Program-made: the position numbers and the translations under genes
Notes under the pieces: model-generated
Told to the model about the DNA's origin: nothing
Database searches by the model: none
The model's input: only the letters and a program-made list of their open reading frames with translations
In this document: positions 1 through 5,579 of the stretch, one piece after another
Numbering within the stretch: position 1 is the stretch's first letter
How the letters are laid out: each line of letters starts with the position of its first letter
From: Campylobacteraceae bacterium
GTDB lineage: Bacteria > Campylobacterota > Campylobacteria > Campylobacterales > Sulfurospirillaceae
Length of the DNA stretch: 5,579 nucleotides
Direction: 5' to 3'
Assembly: GCA_027040375.1 (NCBI GenBank)
Contig: JALUMJ010000073.1
Location: 5,422 to 11,000, forward strand

Positions 1-849
1 ATGAAATATATCGGTGCACATGTAAGTGCTAGCGGAGGAGTTTTTAATGCTCCTTTAAATGCTATGAAAATCGGTGCTAAGGCTTTTGCTCTTTTTACTA
101 AAAACCAAAGACAATGGGTTGCAAAACCTCTTGATGATGAAATTATCTCTAAGTTTAAAACAAATCTTGAGTTATCAAAGATTTTACCAAAGCATACTTT
201 GCCACATGACAGTTATCTTATCAATCTAGGACATCCAGAGGTAGAAAAAAGAGAAAAATCACTCATAGCTTTTATAGATGAGTTAGACAGATGTGATAAG
301 CTCGGTCTTGATAAACTAAATTTTCATCCAGGAAGCCACTTAAAGCAAATAAGTGAAGAAGAGTGTCTAGAAAATATAGTAAATTCTATGAACGAAGCGA
401 TAAGAAAAACTAAAAATGTAAAGCTTGTTATAGAAAATACAGCAGGTCAAGGGACTAATTTAGGTTACAAATTGGAACACTTGGGGTATTTGGTTGAAAA
501 CTGTATAGATAAGGATAGAGTGGGGGTTTGCATAGATACTTGCCACTTTTTTACAGCAGGCTATGACATAAGAACGCTAAAGACTTATGAAGAATCTATG
601 AAAAAATTTGATACAATAATTGGATTTGAGTTTTTAGCGGGTATGCATCTAAATGATTCAAAGCCAGATCTTGGTAGCAGAGTAGATAGACACGAGTCTA
701 TAGGAGAGGGCAAAATAGGTTTAGAAGCTTTTAGATTTATCATGAATGACGAAAGAATTGATGATATTCCTATGATACTAGAAACACCAAATAGTGACAT
801 ATGGCTCGAAGAGATTGAGCTGTTATATTTACTGATAAAAAAAAATTAA
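1..849 (+). CDS. nfo: Endonuclease IV (AP endonuclease, deoxyribonuclease IV)
   Basis: This 282-residue protein is a cytoplasmic base-excision-repair enzyme of the AP endonuclease 2 family (TIM barrel, three Zn ions). It cuts the DNA backbone 5' of abasic sites and removes 3'-blocking groups. It is nearly colinear with E. coli Nfo (285 aa). All nine metal ligands fall at the same residue numbers as in the E. coli enzyme: H69, H109, E145, D179, H182, H216, D229, H231 and E261. Family signatures are visible: NFHPGSH (107-113), VIENTAGQG (143-151), CIDTCH (177-182), MHLNDSK (215-221) and [12 protein letters not shown] (226-237). The ATG at base 1 matches the family N-terminus ([13 protein letters not shown]), so the gene is complete although its ribosome binding site and promoter lie outside the window. 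The stop codon follows a run of nine A. It is the first visible gene of a tightly spaced co-oriented cluster, 13 bp before the hydrolase gene. Identity is very secure. Confidence 0.98.
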   Translation: MKYIGAHVSASGGVFNAPLNAMKIGAKAFALFTKNQRQWVAKPLDDEIISKFKTNLELSKILPKHTLPHDSYLINLGHPEVEKREKSLIAFIDELDRCDKLGLDKLNFHPGSHLKQISEEECLENIVNSMNEAIRKTKNVKLVIENTAGQGTNLGYKLEHLGYLVENCIDKDRVGVCIDTCHFFTAGYDIRTLKTYEESMKKFDTIIGFEFLAGMHLNDSKPDLGSRVDRHESIGEGKIGLEAFRFIMNDERIDDIPMILETPNSDIWLEEIELLYLLIKKN

Positions 850-850
850 T

Positions 851-856
851 AAGGAG
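851..856 (+). promoter_or_regulatory. Ribosome binding site of the lipoprotein hydrolase gene
   Basis: AAGGAG lies six bases before the ATG at 863, immediately after the nfo stop codon. It is a near-perfect Shine-Dalgarno sequence and fixes the start of the hydrolase gene. It is the only intergenic ribosome binding site in the window; the others are embedded in the preceding coding sequence. Confidence 0.85.
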
Positions 857-862
857 CGTTGT

Positions 863-931
863 ATGAAGCATTTGTTTGAGCTTTTGTTTATAAATATTAT
901 GGTTGGAATAATCATAATGTTTAGTGGGTGT
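863..931 (+). other. Lipoprotein signal peptide and lipobox (residues 1-23)
   Basis: The n-region is short and weakly basic (K2, H3, with E6 inside). A hydrophobic core spans about residues 7-20, and the lipobox F-S-G-C ends at C23 (codon 929-931). Phe at -3 is less usual than Leu, but the S-G-C core is standard for signal peptidase II. The glycine-rich stretch after the cysteine is a plausible flexible tether. This is a motif-based prediction. Confidence 0.75.
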
Positions 932-2197
932 GGAGGTCTTGGAAATGAAGGTGCTAATGCGGTTGGTAGTAATCTAGTTAGTTCTGAAGTTATGGATGAT
1001 ATAAATGCCTCTACTGTGTTGGGTATGGTTAAGGCAGGCGGTATTGATGCAAATGCAACAAATACTTTCGCATACAAAGCTGTAAAGATAATATATAAAA
1101 CAACAAATATTAAAGGAGAAAGGATAAATGCTTCGGGATTATTGGTTATTCCTACTCCTACAGATGAATATAGGGCTTATCTAACAAGCTTAGGAAAATC
1201 TTTTTCACTCTCCGCTGTTTGTGACAATCATGGAACAATTTTTTTAGATAGTGAAGCCCCAACAAATGTTGAAAAATCAAAGCATTACTATCCTGATGCC
1301 TTGCTATTGAGTGGTTATGCAGGATTTGTTTCTATCTTACCAGATTATGTGGGTTTTGGTGACTCTAAAGACGAAGTGCATCCATATATTATGAAGCAAT
1401 CGGCTCAGGCATCACTTGATATGATAAGAGCAAGCATAAGATATATGACAGATAATCATGCATTATTTAATGGTCAGCTCTATTTAACCGGCTACTCTGA
1501 GGGTGGTTATGTAACAATGGCTTTGGCAGAAGATATAGAAAAAAATCATAGTTCAGAATTTCAGGTGATGGGCGTTGCTCCGATGGCTGGACCTTATGAT
1601 GTTGAGGGATTGGCTACTTTTGATTTAAATATGAATACCCCGATGGTTTATCCAGCCTTTTTGGCTGAGATTGCATCTTCATACAGTAAGGCATACGGTG
1701 ATATCAATATTAGTGATTTGGTTGTGAAGCCAGATGTATTTAATAATGTCAATCTTTTTGGTGGAGATTACGACACTGTGCCTATACATGTAGCTCTTGG
1801 TTTGGCTGATGTTGCAAACGGAGATTATGGGTTTAATACTCATTATGCAAATGAGCTTTTCAAAGATAGCTTTATTAATGATTATCAAGGAAATCCAAAC
1901 AATTCTGCTAGAGTGAGATTTGCACAAAATAGTGTATATAACTGGACTCCTAAATCAAGAATGAATTTAATCGGATGTATTGATGACGAAATCATACCAT
2001 TTGCTTTAAGCGCTCAAAAAGCTTATAGTACCTTTAGTGCTAACGGCGCAAGCAAGATAACTATTTCGCCAATTCCGAGCAGTTATATTCCTGCGGCGAC
2101 CTCAACAGCACCTTTTGTACATCAAAGATGTGGTGGAGTTGCGTATGGTTTAGCAACAAAATGGTTTTCAGATATTAGAAATGGAGTAATCAAATGA
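863..2197 (+). CDS. Alpha/beta-hydrolase lipoprotein, secretory lipase/esterase-like
   Basis: This 444-residue predicted lipoprotein probably hydrolyses ester bonds of lipids or other acyl esters. Residues 4-20 form a hydrophobic signal segment ending in a lipobox (FSGC, 20-23), so C23 would be lipidated. Gly at +2 gives no inner-membrane retention signal under the E. coli rule, which suggests outer-membrane anchoring. The nucleophile elbow is GYSEGG with S212. The likely acid is D374 or D375 in GCIDDEIIPF (371-380), and the likely base is H420 in FVHQRCGG (418-425). The N-terminal strand pattern (about 71-97, ending ASGLLVIP) and the PDYVGFGDS block (160-168) also fit secretory-lipase/prolyl-oligopeptidase-like hydrolases. 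Besides C23 there are three cysteines: C120, C372 and C423. The stop overlaps the FadL start by four bases (ATGA), and the pairing with FadL and an acyl-CoA ligase supports a fatty-acid-releasing role. Exact substrate is unknown; a peptidase or other esterase activity cannot be excluded. Confidence 0.88.
   Translation: MKHLFELLFINIMVGIIIMFSGCGGLGNEGANAVGSNLVSSEVMDDINASTVLGMVKAGGIDANATNTFAYKAVKIIYKTTNIKGERINASGLLVIPTPTDEYRAYLTSLGKSFSLSAVCDNHGTIFLDSEAPTNVEKSKHYYPDALLLSGYAGFVSILPDYVGFGDSKDEVHPYIMKQSAQASLDMIRASIRYMTDNHALFNGQLYLTGYSEGGYVTMALAEDIEKNHSSEFQVMGVAPMAGPYDVEGLATFDLNMNTPMVYPAFLAEIASSYSKAYGDINISDLVVKPDVFNNVNLFGGDYDTVPIHVALGLADVANGDYGFNTHYANELFKDSFINDYQGNPNNSARVRFAQNSVYNWTPKSRMNLIGCIDDEIIPFALSAQKAYSTFSANGASKITISPIPSSYIPAATSTAPFVHQRCGGVAYGLATKWFSDIRNGVIK
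2183..2186 (+). promoter_or_regulatory. Ribosome binding site of the fadL-family gene
   Basis: GGAG lies seven bases before the ATG at 2194 and is embedded in the last codons of the hydrolase gene. Together with the ATGA stop/start overlap (2194-2197), it indicates translational coupling of hydrolase and transporter. Confidence 0.75.
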
Positions 2198-3432
2198 AAA
2201 GTATAATTTTAAAAGTTTCGACAGCGAGCATTCTTGCTTCTAGCATATTGGTGGCAAGCGGATGGAGGATACCAGAGCAATCATCAAGAAGCACGGCACT
2301 TAGCGGTGCTTATGTGTCAAATGCAAATGGAGCTGATAGTTCCTACTATAATCCTGCAAATATGGGTTTCAACGAAAATAGACTTTTGTTTGAGGGTGAT
2401 TTTACATATATAAATTTACCAAAATTGGACTATACTGGTACGGTAGCAGGTATCTCGGCAAATGGGTCATCAAAAAAGGAGCAATTTTTTGTTCCTACTA
2501 TTTTTCTAAGCTCGAAAGATTATAACGGTTTTAGATATGGTTTTAGTGTCACAGCTCCAGGTGGGCTCTCAAAAAGATGGGAAACTCCTTTCCAAAAGGC
2601 TTATGCGCAAGAGTTTACACTTGAAATTTTAGAGTTCAACCCAGTTGTTTCATATGCTCTTAGCCCAAAATTTTCTATAGGTGGTGGACTTAGAGCCATA
2701 TATAGTCATGGCATAGTCAAGAGTGATGCTTCTGGAATTGGTAAAGATGCACAAAGAGATTTAGAGGGTGATACTATAGAGTTTGGATATAACTTAGCTC
2801 TATCTTATAGGCCTACAAAAGAGTTGAAATTTGCTTTAACTTACAGATCAAATGTAAACATGAACGAGGAAGGGAACTCTAAACTTTATCTAAACGGCAC
2901 AAAAGTTTATGACGGAGGAGCTAGCGTAAGCATACCTCTGCCAGCTGTTTTAGCTTTTGCAACATCATACAGATTTAATGGTAAAACAACAGTAGAATTT
3001 GAATTTGACAGAACATACTGGTCGGAGTATAAAGATTTGGATTTTAATTATAAAAGTCCAATCCCAGCCATATTAGTGCCATCTTTTGATGAACCTATCG
3101 CAAAAAATTGGAAAGATAGCAATGCTTATCGCATAGGTGTTACACACCAATACAATGATAAGTTGAAACTACTAGCAGGTTTTGCAATAGATAAAACTCC
3201 TATACCGTCAACATCATTAGGGTTTGAACTTCCAAGTGCTGATGCAAAACTCTATTCTGTAGGATTTGAGTATAAATATAACAACAAAATGACATTTGGT
3301 ATGGGATATTTGTATGACAGTAAAGATGACAGAACAATCTCAGCTGCCGATGTAAATGTGCAACATATGGTAGGTAAATTCACAAATATAAGTGCCCATC
3401 TTGTGACATTGTCACTTAAATACAGGTTCTAA
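2194..3432 (+). CDS. FadL/OmpP1/TodX-family outer-membrane fatty-acid transporter
   Basis: This 412-residue precursor belongs to the FadL family: outer-membrane beta-barrels with an N-terminal plug that let long-chain fatty acids or other hydrophobic molecules cross the outer membrane by lateral diffusion. Residues 1 to about 21 form a signal peptide (K2, K7, then a hydrophobic core ending LVA). The mature start SGWRIPEQS resembles the FadL N-terminus. The plug carries the family NPA motif at 53-55 (YYNPANMGF). Other family blocks are GGLSKRW (123-129), the barrel strands at 147-175, GDTIEFGYNLALSYRPT (192-208), the LTYRS strand (215-219), FDRTYWSEYKDL (271-282), and WKDSNAYRIGV (306-316) followed by the AGFAIDKTPIP strand and loop (328-338). 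It ends in YRF, the C-terminal Phe expected for BAM recognition. It is slightly shorter than E. coli FadL (446 aa). The family also transports aromatics and alkanes; the neighbouring lipase-like protein and acyl-CoA ligase favour fatty acids here. Confidence 0.95.
   Translation: MKSIILKVSTASILASSILVASGWRIPEQSSRSTALSGAYVSNANGADSSYYNPANMGFNENRLLFEGDFTYINLPKLDYTGTVAGISANGSSKKEQFFVPTIFLSSKDYNGFRYGFSVTAPGGLSKRWETPFQKAYAQEFTLEILEFNPVVSYALSPKFSIGGGLRAIYSHGIVKSDASGIGKDAQRDLEGDTIEFGYNLALSYRPTKELKFALTYRSNVNMNEEGNSKLYLNGTKVYDGGASVSIPLPAVLAFATSYRFNGKTTVEFEFDRTYWSEYKDLDFNYKSPIPAILVPSFDEPIAKNWKDSNAYRIGVTHQYNDKLKLLAGFAIDKTPIPSTSLGFELPSADAKLYSVGFEYKYNNKMTFGMGYLYDSKDDRTISAADVNVQHMVGKFTNISAHLVTLSLKYRF
3424..3426 (+). 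promoter_or_regulatory. Weak Shine-Dalgarno core before the acyl-CoA ligase gene
   Basis: Only a minimal AGG, inside the penultimate sense codon of the FadL gene, lies seven bases before the ATG at 3434. The stop and start are one base apart (TAATATG, 3430-3436). With so weak a site, translation probably depends on ribosomes finishing the FadL gene and re-initiating. This is inference. Confidence 0.45.
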
Positions 3433-3433
3433 T

Positions 3434-4993
3434 ATGCTTAAGTATAAGTATCAAAATTTTTATGAGATTATCCAAAGCAATGCTAAGGATAATCCTAAAA
3501 AGATTGCCTTATTTATGGATAATCGCAAGGTGTCCAATCTTAAGCTCAAGCAGGATATTGATACTTTTGCTAGATTTTTAGAGTTTAGTGGAATCAAAAA
3601 AACAGATAGAGTTGCCATGATTGTTGGTAACTCTATCGAGTTTGTAGTTTCATTTTTCGCTATTACTAAAATCGGAGCAATCGCCATACCTATAAACACT
3701 TTTTTAAAAAAAGGTGAGTTTGAGTATATACTAAATGATTGTGAAGCCAAGCTTCTTATCTGCGCGCCATCTTTTGCGAAAGAGACAAAAGATTTGCTTC
3801 AAACTACAAAGATACAAAAGATTGTATGGAGTGAGCAGTATGATGATTTAGATGAGAACAATTATAGTTTTGCGGAAATGGATGCGACTACGCTCGGAGA
3901 CGAGGAGCCTGAAAGCTTGCCTACACTTGATGAATTAGCTTGCATCATCTATACTTCAGGCACGACTGGTCATCCAAAAGGTGCGATGCTTAGCTTTAGA
4001 AATATCTTGTCAAATTCAGTCGGAGCAGTTGAGGTTTTTGGTGTTACAAACAGAGACAGATTTGTTGTATTTTTACCTATGTTTCACTCTTTTACTCTCT
4101 CAACCACAGTCTTGTTGCCTCTGTTTGCCGGAGCATCTATGGTTATCGTTAAATCTGTATTTCCATTTGCAAATGTTCTAAAACAGGTACTTTTGAAAAG
4201 GGTAACAGTATTTTTAGGAGTCCCAACTCTATATAATGCACTTTTGAAGGCAAAGATTCCTTGGTATTTTATGTTTTTTAACAAAGTCAGACTCTTTATC
4301 TCAGGCGGAGCTCCTCTTAGTGAAGCCTCACTCAATGAATTTGGTAAAAAATTTAAAAAATCAGCCCTGATAGAGGGTTATGGACTAAGTGAATGCTCTC
4401 CTGTTGTCGCTGCAAATACATTTGAAAAACAAAAACCACTCTCAGTAGGCCCTGCACTTCCAGGATATACAGTAAAAATCGTAAATGAAGAGATGGTTGA
4501 GTTGCCAAATGGAGATATAGGCGAGATTATTGTCAGTGGTGACAATATCATGCAAGGCTATCTAAACAGACCAGATGCCACAGATGAAACCATCATAAAC
4601 GGATGGCTAAAGACTGGAGATTTGGGAAAGATAGATGATGAGGGCTACATATATATAGTAGATAGAAAAAAAGATTTAATCATCTCAAAAGGCATCAATA
4701 TATATCCAAGAGAGATAGAGGAGTGGATAGCAAAATTTGAAGGCGTGGACAGTGCTGCGGTAGTTGGCATCAAAAATGAAGCAAATGATGAAGAGGTTCT
4801 AGCCTTTATTCAGCCAAAAGAGGATGTTGTTTTAGATGAGTTCGAAATTAAAAAATATCTAAAATCACATCTTGCAAATTTTAAACTCCCTAAAAATATA
4901 TACATAGTAGAAGAGTTACCAAAAAATGCAACTGGAAAAGTTTTAAAAAGAGTGCTAAAAGAACAAATCGCTAAAGGAGATTTTGCAAAATAG
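3434..4993 (+). CDS. fadD: Long-chain fatty-acid-CoA ligase (AMP-forming acyl-CoA synthetase)
   Basis: This 519-residue member of the ANL adenylate-forming superfamily is predicted to convert a fatty acid, ATP and CoA into acyl-CoA, AMP and pyrophosphate in the cytoplasm, trapping incoming fatty acids. The motifs appear in order: P-loop YTSGTTGHPKG (173-183), PMFHSF (215-220), GGAP (291-294), EGYGLSECSP (314-323, with Ser where many members have Thr), MQGYL (373-377), GWLKTGDLG (390-398) with adenosine-binding D396, hinge region VDRKKDLIISKG (409-420), the fatty-acyl-CoA-synthetase-like NIYPREIE (422-429), and C-terminal PKNATGK (496-502) with K502 as the expected adenylation lysine. No catalytic motif is missing. 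At 519 aa it is nearer to Bacillus LcfA-like enzymes than to E. coli FadD (561 aa). The symbol reflects function class, not proven orthology. It sits one base after the FadL gene, as expected for vectorial fatty-acid uptake. Chain-length preference cannot be read from sequence. Confidence 0.93.
   Translation: MLKYKYQNFYEIIQSNAKDNPKKIALFMDNRKVSNLKLKQDIDTFARFLEFSGIKKTDRVAMIVGNSIEFVVSFFAITKIGAIAIPINTFLKKGEFEYILNDCEAKLLICAPSFAKETKDLLQTTKIQKIVWSEQYDDLDENNYSFAEMDATTLGDEEPESLPTLDELACIIYTSGTTGHPKGAMLSFRNILSNSVGAVEVFGVTNRDRFVVFLPMFHSFTLSTTVLLPLFAGASMVIVKSVFPFANVLKQVLLKRVTVFLGVPTLYNALLKAKIPWYFMFFNKVRLFISGGAPLSEASLNEFGKKFKKSALIEGYGLSECSPVVAANTFEKQKPLSVGPALPGYTVKIVNEEMVELPNGDIGEIIVSGDNIMQGYLNRPDATDETIINGWLKTGDLGKIDDEGYIYIVDRKKDLIISKGINIYPREIEEWIAKFEGVDSAAVVGIKNEANDEEVLAFIQPKEDVVLDEFEIKKYLKSHLANFKLPKNIYIVEELPKNATGKVLKRVLKEQIAKGDFAK
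4974..4979 (+). promoter_or_regulatory. Possible distant ribosome binding site for the last gene
   Basis: AAGGAG lies inside the last codons of the ligase gene and ends 13 bases before the GTG at 4993. The motif is strong but the spacing is longer than the usual 5-9 bases. No closer purine-rich site precedes that GTG, so initiation may rely partly on coupling through the TAGTG stop/start overlap. Confidence 0.5.
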
Positions 4994-5579
4994 TGAGGTA
5001 TCTTGTAGATTTTTTAGAAAATAAAGATGTAGCTAAGTCCAAAGTTTATGAGTATCTAAAGTGCTCACTAGATGAAGCTATAATCTTAAAATACTTGACA
5101 AAAGAGTTGATAGAAGGCAATCCTCAAGTGATTGTACTTGAGCTATTAAAAGACCTGTTTTTAGAGAAAAATTATAATTTTTTAGATCATTTACCGCTTA
5201 TCAAAAGCTTGATGGAGCAAGGTTGGATTACACAAGAAAATCTTTTACATGTAAGCACAACAGTTGTATCTAATCTAGAATTGTTAAATAGCAGCATCGC
5301 TCTTAGCACATCATTTTTAAAGATACTAGAAGAGGGAAATAATGAGCTTATTTTGCCTGAAATTACCCCGTATCTTGACCATTTAGAATACTTAAAAGAT
5401 CAATTTTTAAGAATCGATTTATATCAAAAACTATCTCACTTAAGACAAAGTGTTACTAGCAATTCGCCTAGCATCAATAGGATAAAAAATATACTCCAAA
5501 ACATAGAAAACAGCATAGAAAAGAGGCTGGAGCTTACCAAAGAAGAGATGGTTGTGGATTCTATCTTTAAAGATCACCA
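4993..5579 (+). CDS. N-terminal part of a gene running off the window; possible AAA-family ATPase
   Basis: An open frame runs without a stop from GTG at 4993 to the window end: 195 codons plus two bases. The GTG shares its first base with the ligase stop (TAGTG). It is the first possible start after an in-frame TAA at 4972-4974, and the first in-frame ATG is not until 5212 (residue 74), so GTG is preferred. The visible protein is rich in Leu, Glu, Lys and Ile and looks mostly alpha-helical. It starts VRYLVDFLENKDVAKSKVYE and has a charged helix near its end (about residues 165-190). There is no signal peptide or membrane segment, so it is probably cytoplasmic. From memory it resembles the N-terminal region of an AAA-family ATPase common in Campylobacterota. 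The Walker A and B motifs that would prove this are not in the window, so the function is a weak guess. Codon use resembles that of its neighbours. Confidence 0.8.
   Translation, partial: MRYLVDFLENKDVAKSKVYEYLKCSLDEAIILKYLTKELIEGNPQVIVLELLKDLFLEKNYNFLDHLPLIKSLMEQGWITQENLLHVSTTVVSNLELLNSSIALSTSFLKILEEGNNELILPEITPYLDHLEYLKDQFLRIDLYQKLSHLRQSVTSNSPSINRIKNILQNIENSIEKRLELTKEEMVVDSIFKDH

Larger units (their letters stand above)
1..5579 (+). other. Putative operon: nfo - lipoprotein hydrolase - fadL-like - fadD-like - last ORF
   Basis: All five genes share one strand, with junctions of +13, -4, +1 and -1 bases. No room exists for a terminator between any pair, and no GC-rich hairpin followed by a T run was seen at the junctions. 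Single transcription is therefore likely for the middle genes at least. The promoter is not visible. An internal promoter inside the 3' end of nfo cannot be excluded. Confidence 0.75.

Noticed and set aside
802..840. Possible promoter in the 3' end of nfo (TTGAGC at 815-820 with AT-rich sequence after it; also TGGC...GC resembling a sigma-54 site)
   Set aside because: No -10-like hexamer lies 16-18 bases after the -35-like element, and the GG-GC distance is 14 rather than 10 bases for sigma-54. In AT-rich coding DNA such partial matches are expected by chance.
585..1077. Reverse-strand open frames at 585-800 and 829-1077
   Set aside because: They lie opposite nfo and the hydrolase gene, have low-complexity Ser/Ile/Pro-rich translations typical of antisense reading, and lack a recognisable domain; the forward genes have family motifs across the same bases.
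1679..1927. Reverse-strand open frame inside the hydrolase gene
   Set aside because: It is fully antisense to a gene with an intact catalytic serine, acid and histidine, and shows no domain of its own.
3700..3712. T6A7 tract inside the ligase gene, considered as a terminator or a slippage site
   Set aside because: There is no GC-rich stem, and the reading frame continues through all downstream ligase motifs. It looks like ordinary Phe-Leu-Lys-Lys coding in an AT-rich gene.
3460..4335. Reverse-strand frames at 3460-3750 and 4084-4335 and an alternative forward frame at 3981-4181
   Set aside because: All lie inside the ligase gene, whose P-loop and adenylation motifs run through these bases in the main frame; the alternative translations resemble no family.
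1..5579. A novel defence, mobile or RNA-based system
   Set aside because: No direct repeats, terminal inverted repeats, integrase, transposase, reverse transcriptase, nuclease-effector pair or structured non-coding stretch was seen. Four of the five genes belong to well-known families, and intergenic space is almost absent.

Overview
The window is AT-rich and densely packed. Five genes all read left to right, with junctions of 13 bp, a 4-bp overlap (ATGA), 1 bp (TAATATG) and a 1-bp overlap (TAGTG). The base composition, the preference for A/T-ending codons, the Nfo protein and the style of the last gene suggest a Campylobacterota (Epsilonproteobacteria) genome, perhaps of the Sulfurimonas/Arcobacter type. 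That assignment is inference from sequence character; no 16S rRNA or clade-specific marker lies in the window.

Layout: (1) 1-849 encodes endonuclease IV (nfo), an AP-site DNA repair enzyme with all nine metal ligands intact. (2) 863-2197 encodes a predicted lipoprotein of the alpha/beta-hydrolase fold, related to secretory lipases and esterases. (3) 2194-3432 encodes a FadL/TodX-family outer-membrane transporter for fatty acids or hydrophobic compounds. (4) 3434-4993 encodes a long-chain fatty-acid-CoA ligase (FadD/LcfA type). (5) 4993 to the window end holds the first 195 codons of a gene that runs off the edge. It starts at GTG; the visible part is helical, and it may be the N-terminal region of an AAA-family ATPase typical of Campylobacterota.

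Genes 2-4 make a coherent pathway from outside to inside. A lipid-anchored hydrolase would release fatty acids from esters at the cell surface or in the periplasm, FadL would carry them across the outer membrane, and the ligase would trap and activate them as acyl-CoA in the cytoplasm. The overlapping or abutting junctions suggest co-transcription and translational coupling. No beta-oxidation gene is present here, so the fate of the acyl-CoA (catabolism, membrane lipid synthesis or detoxification) is open. The flanking genes, nfo and the last ORF, have no evident link to lipid use.

No RNA gene, mobile element, CRISPR array, terminator or convincing promoter was seen. There is no gene-free stretch longer than 13 bp. 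The operon promoter, if it precedes nfo, lies left of the window.
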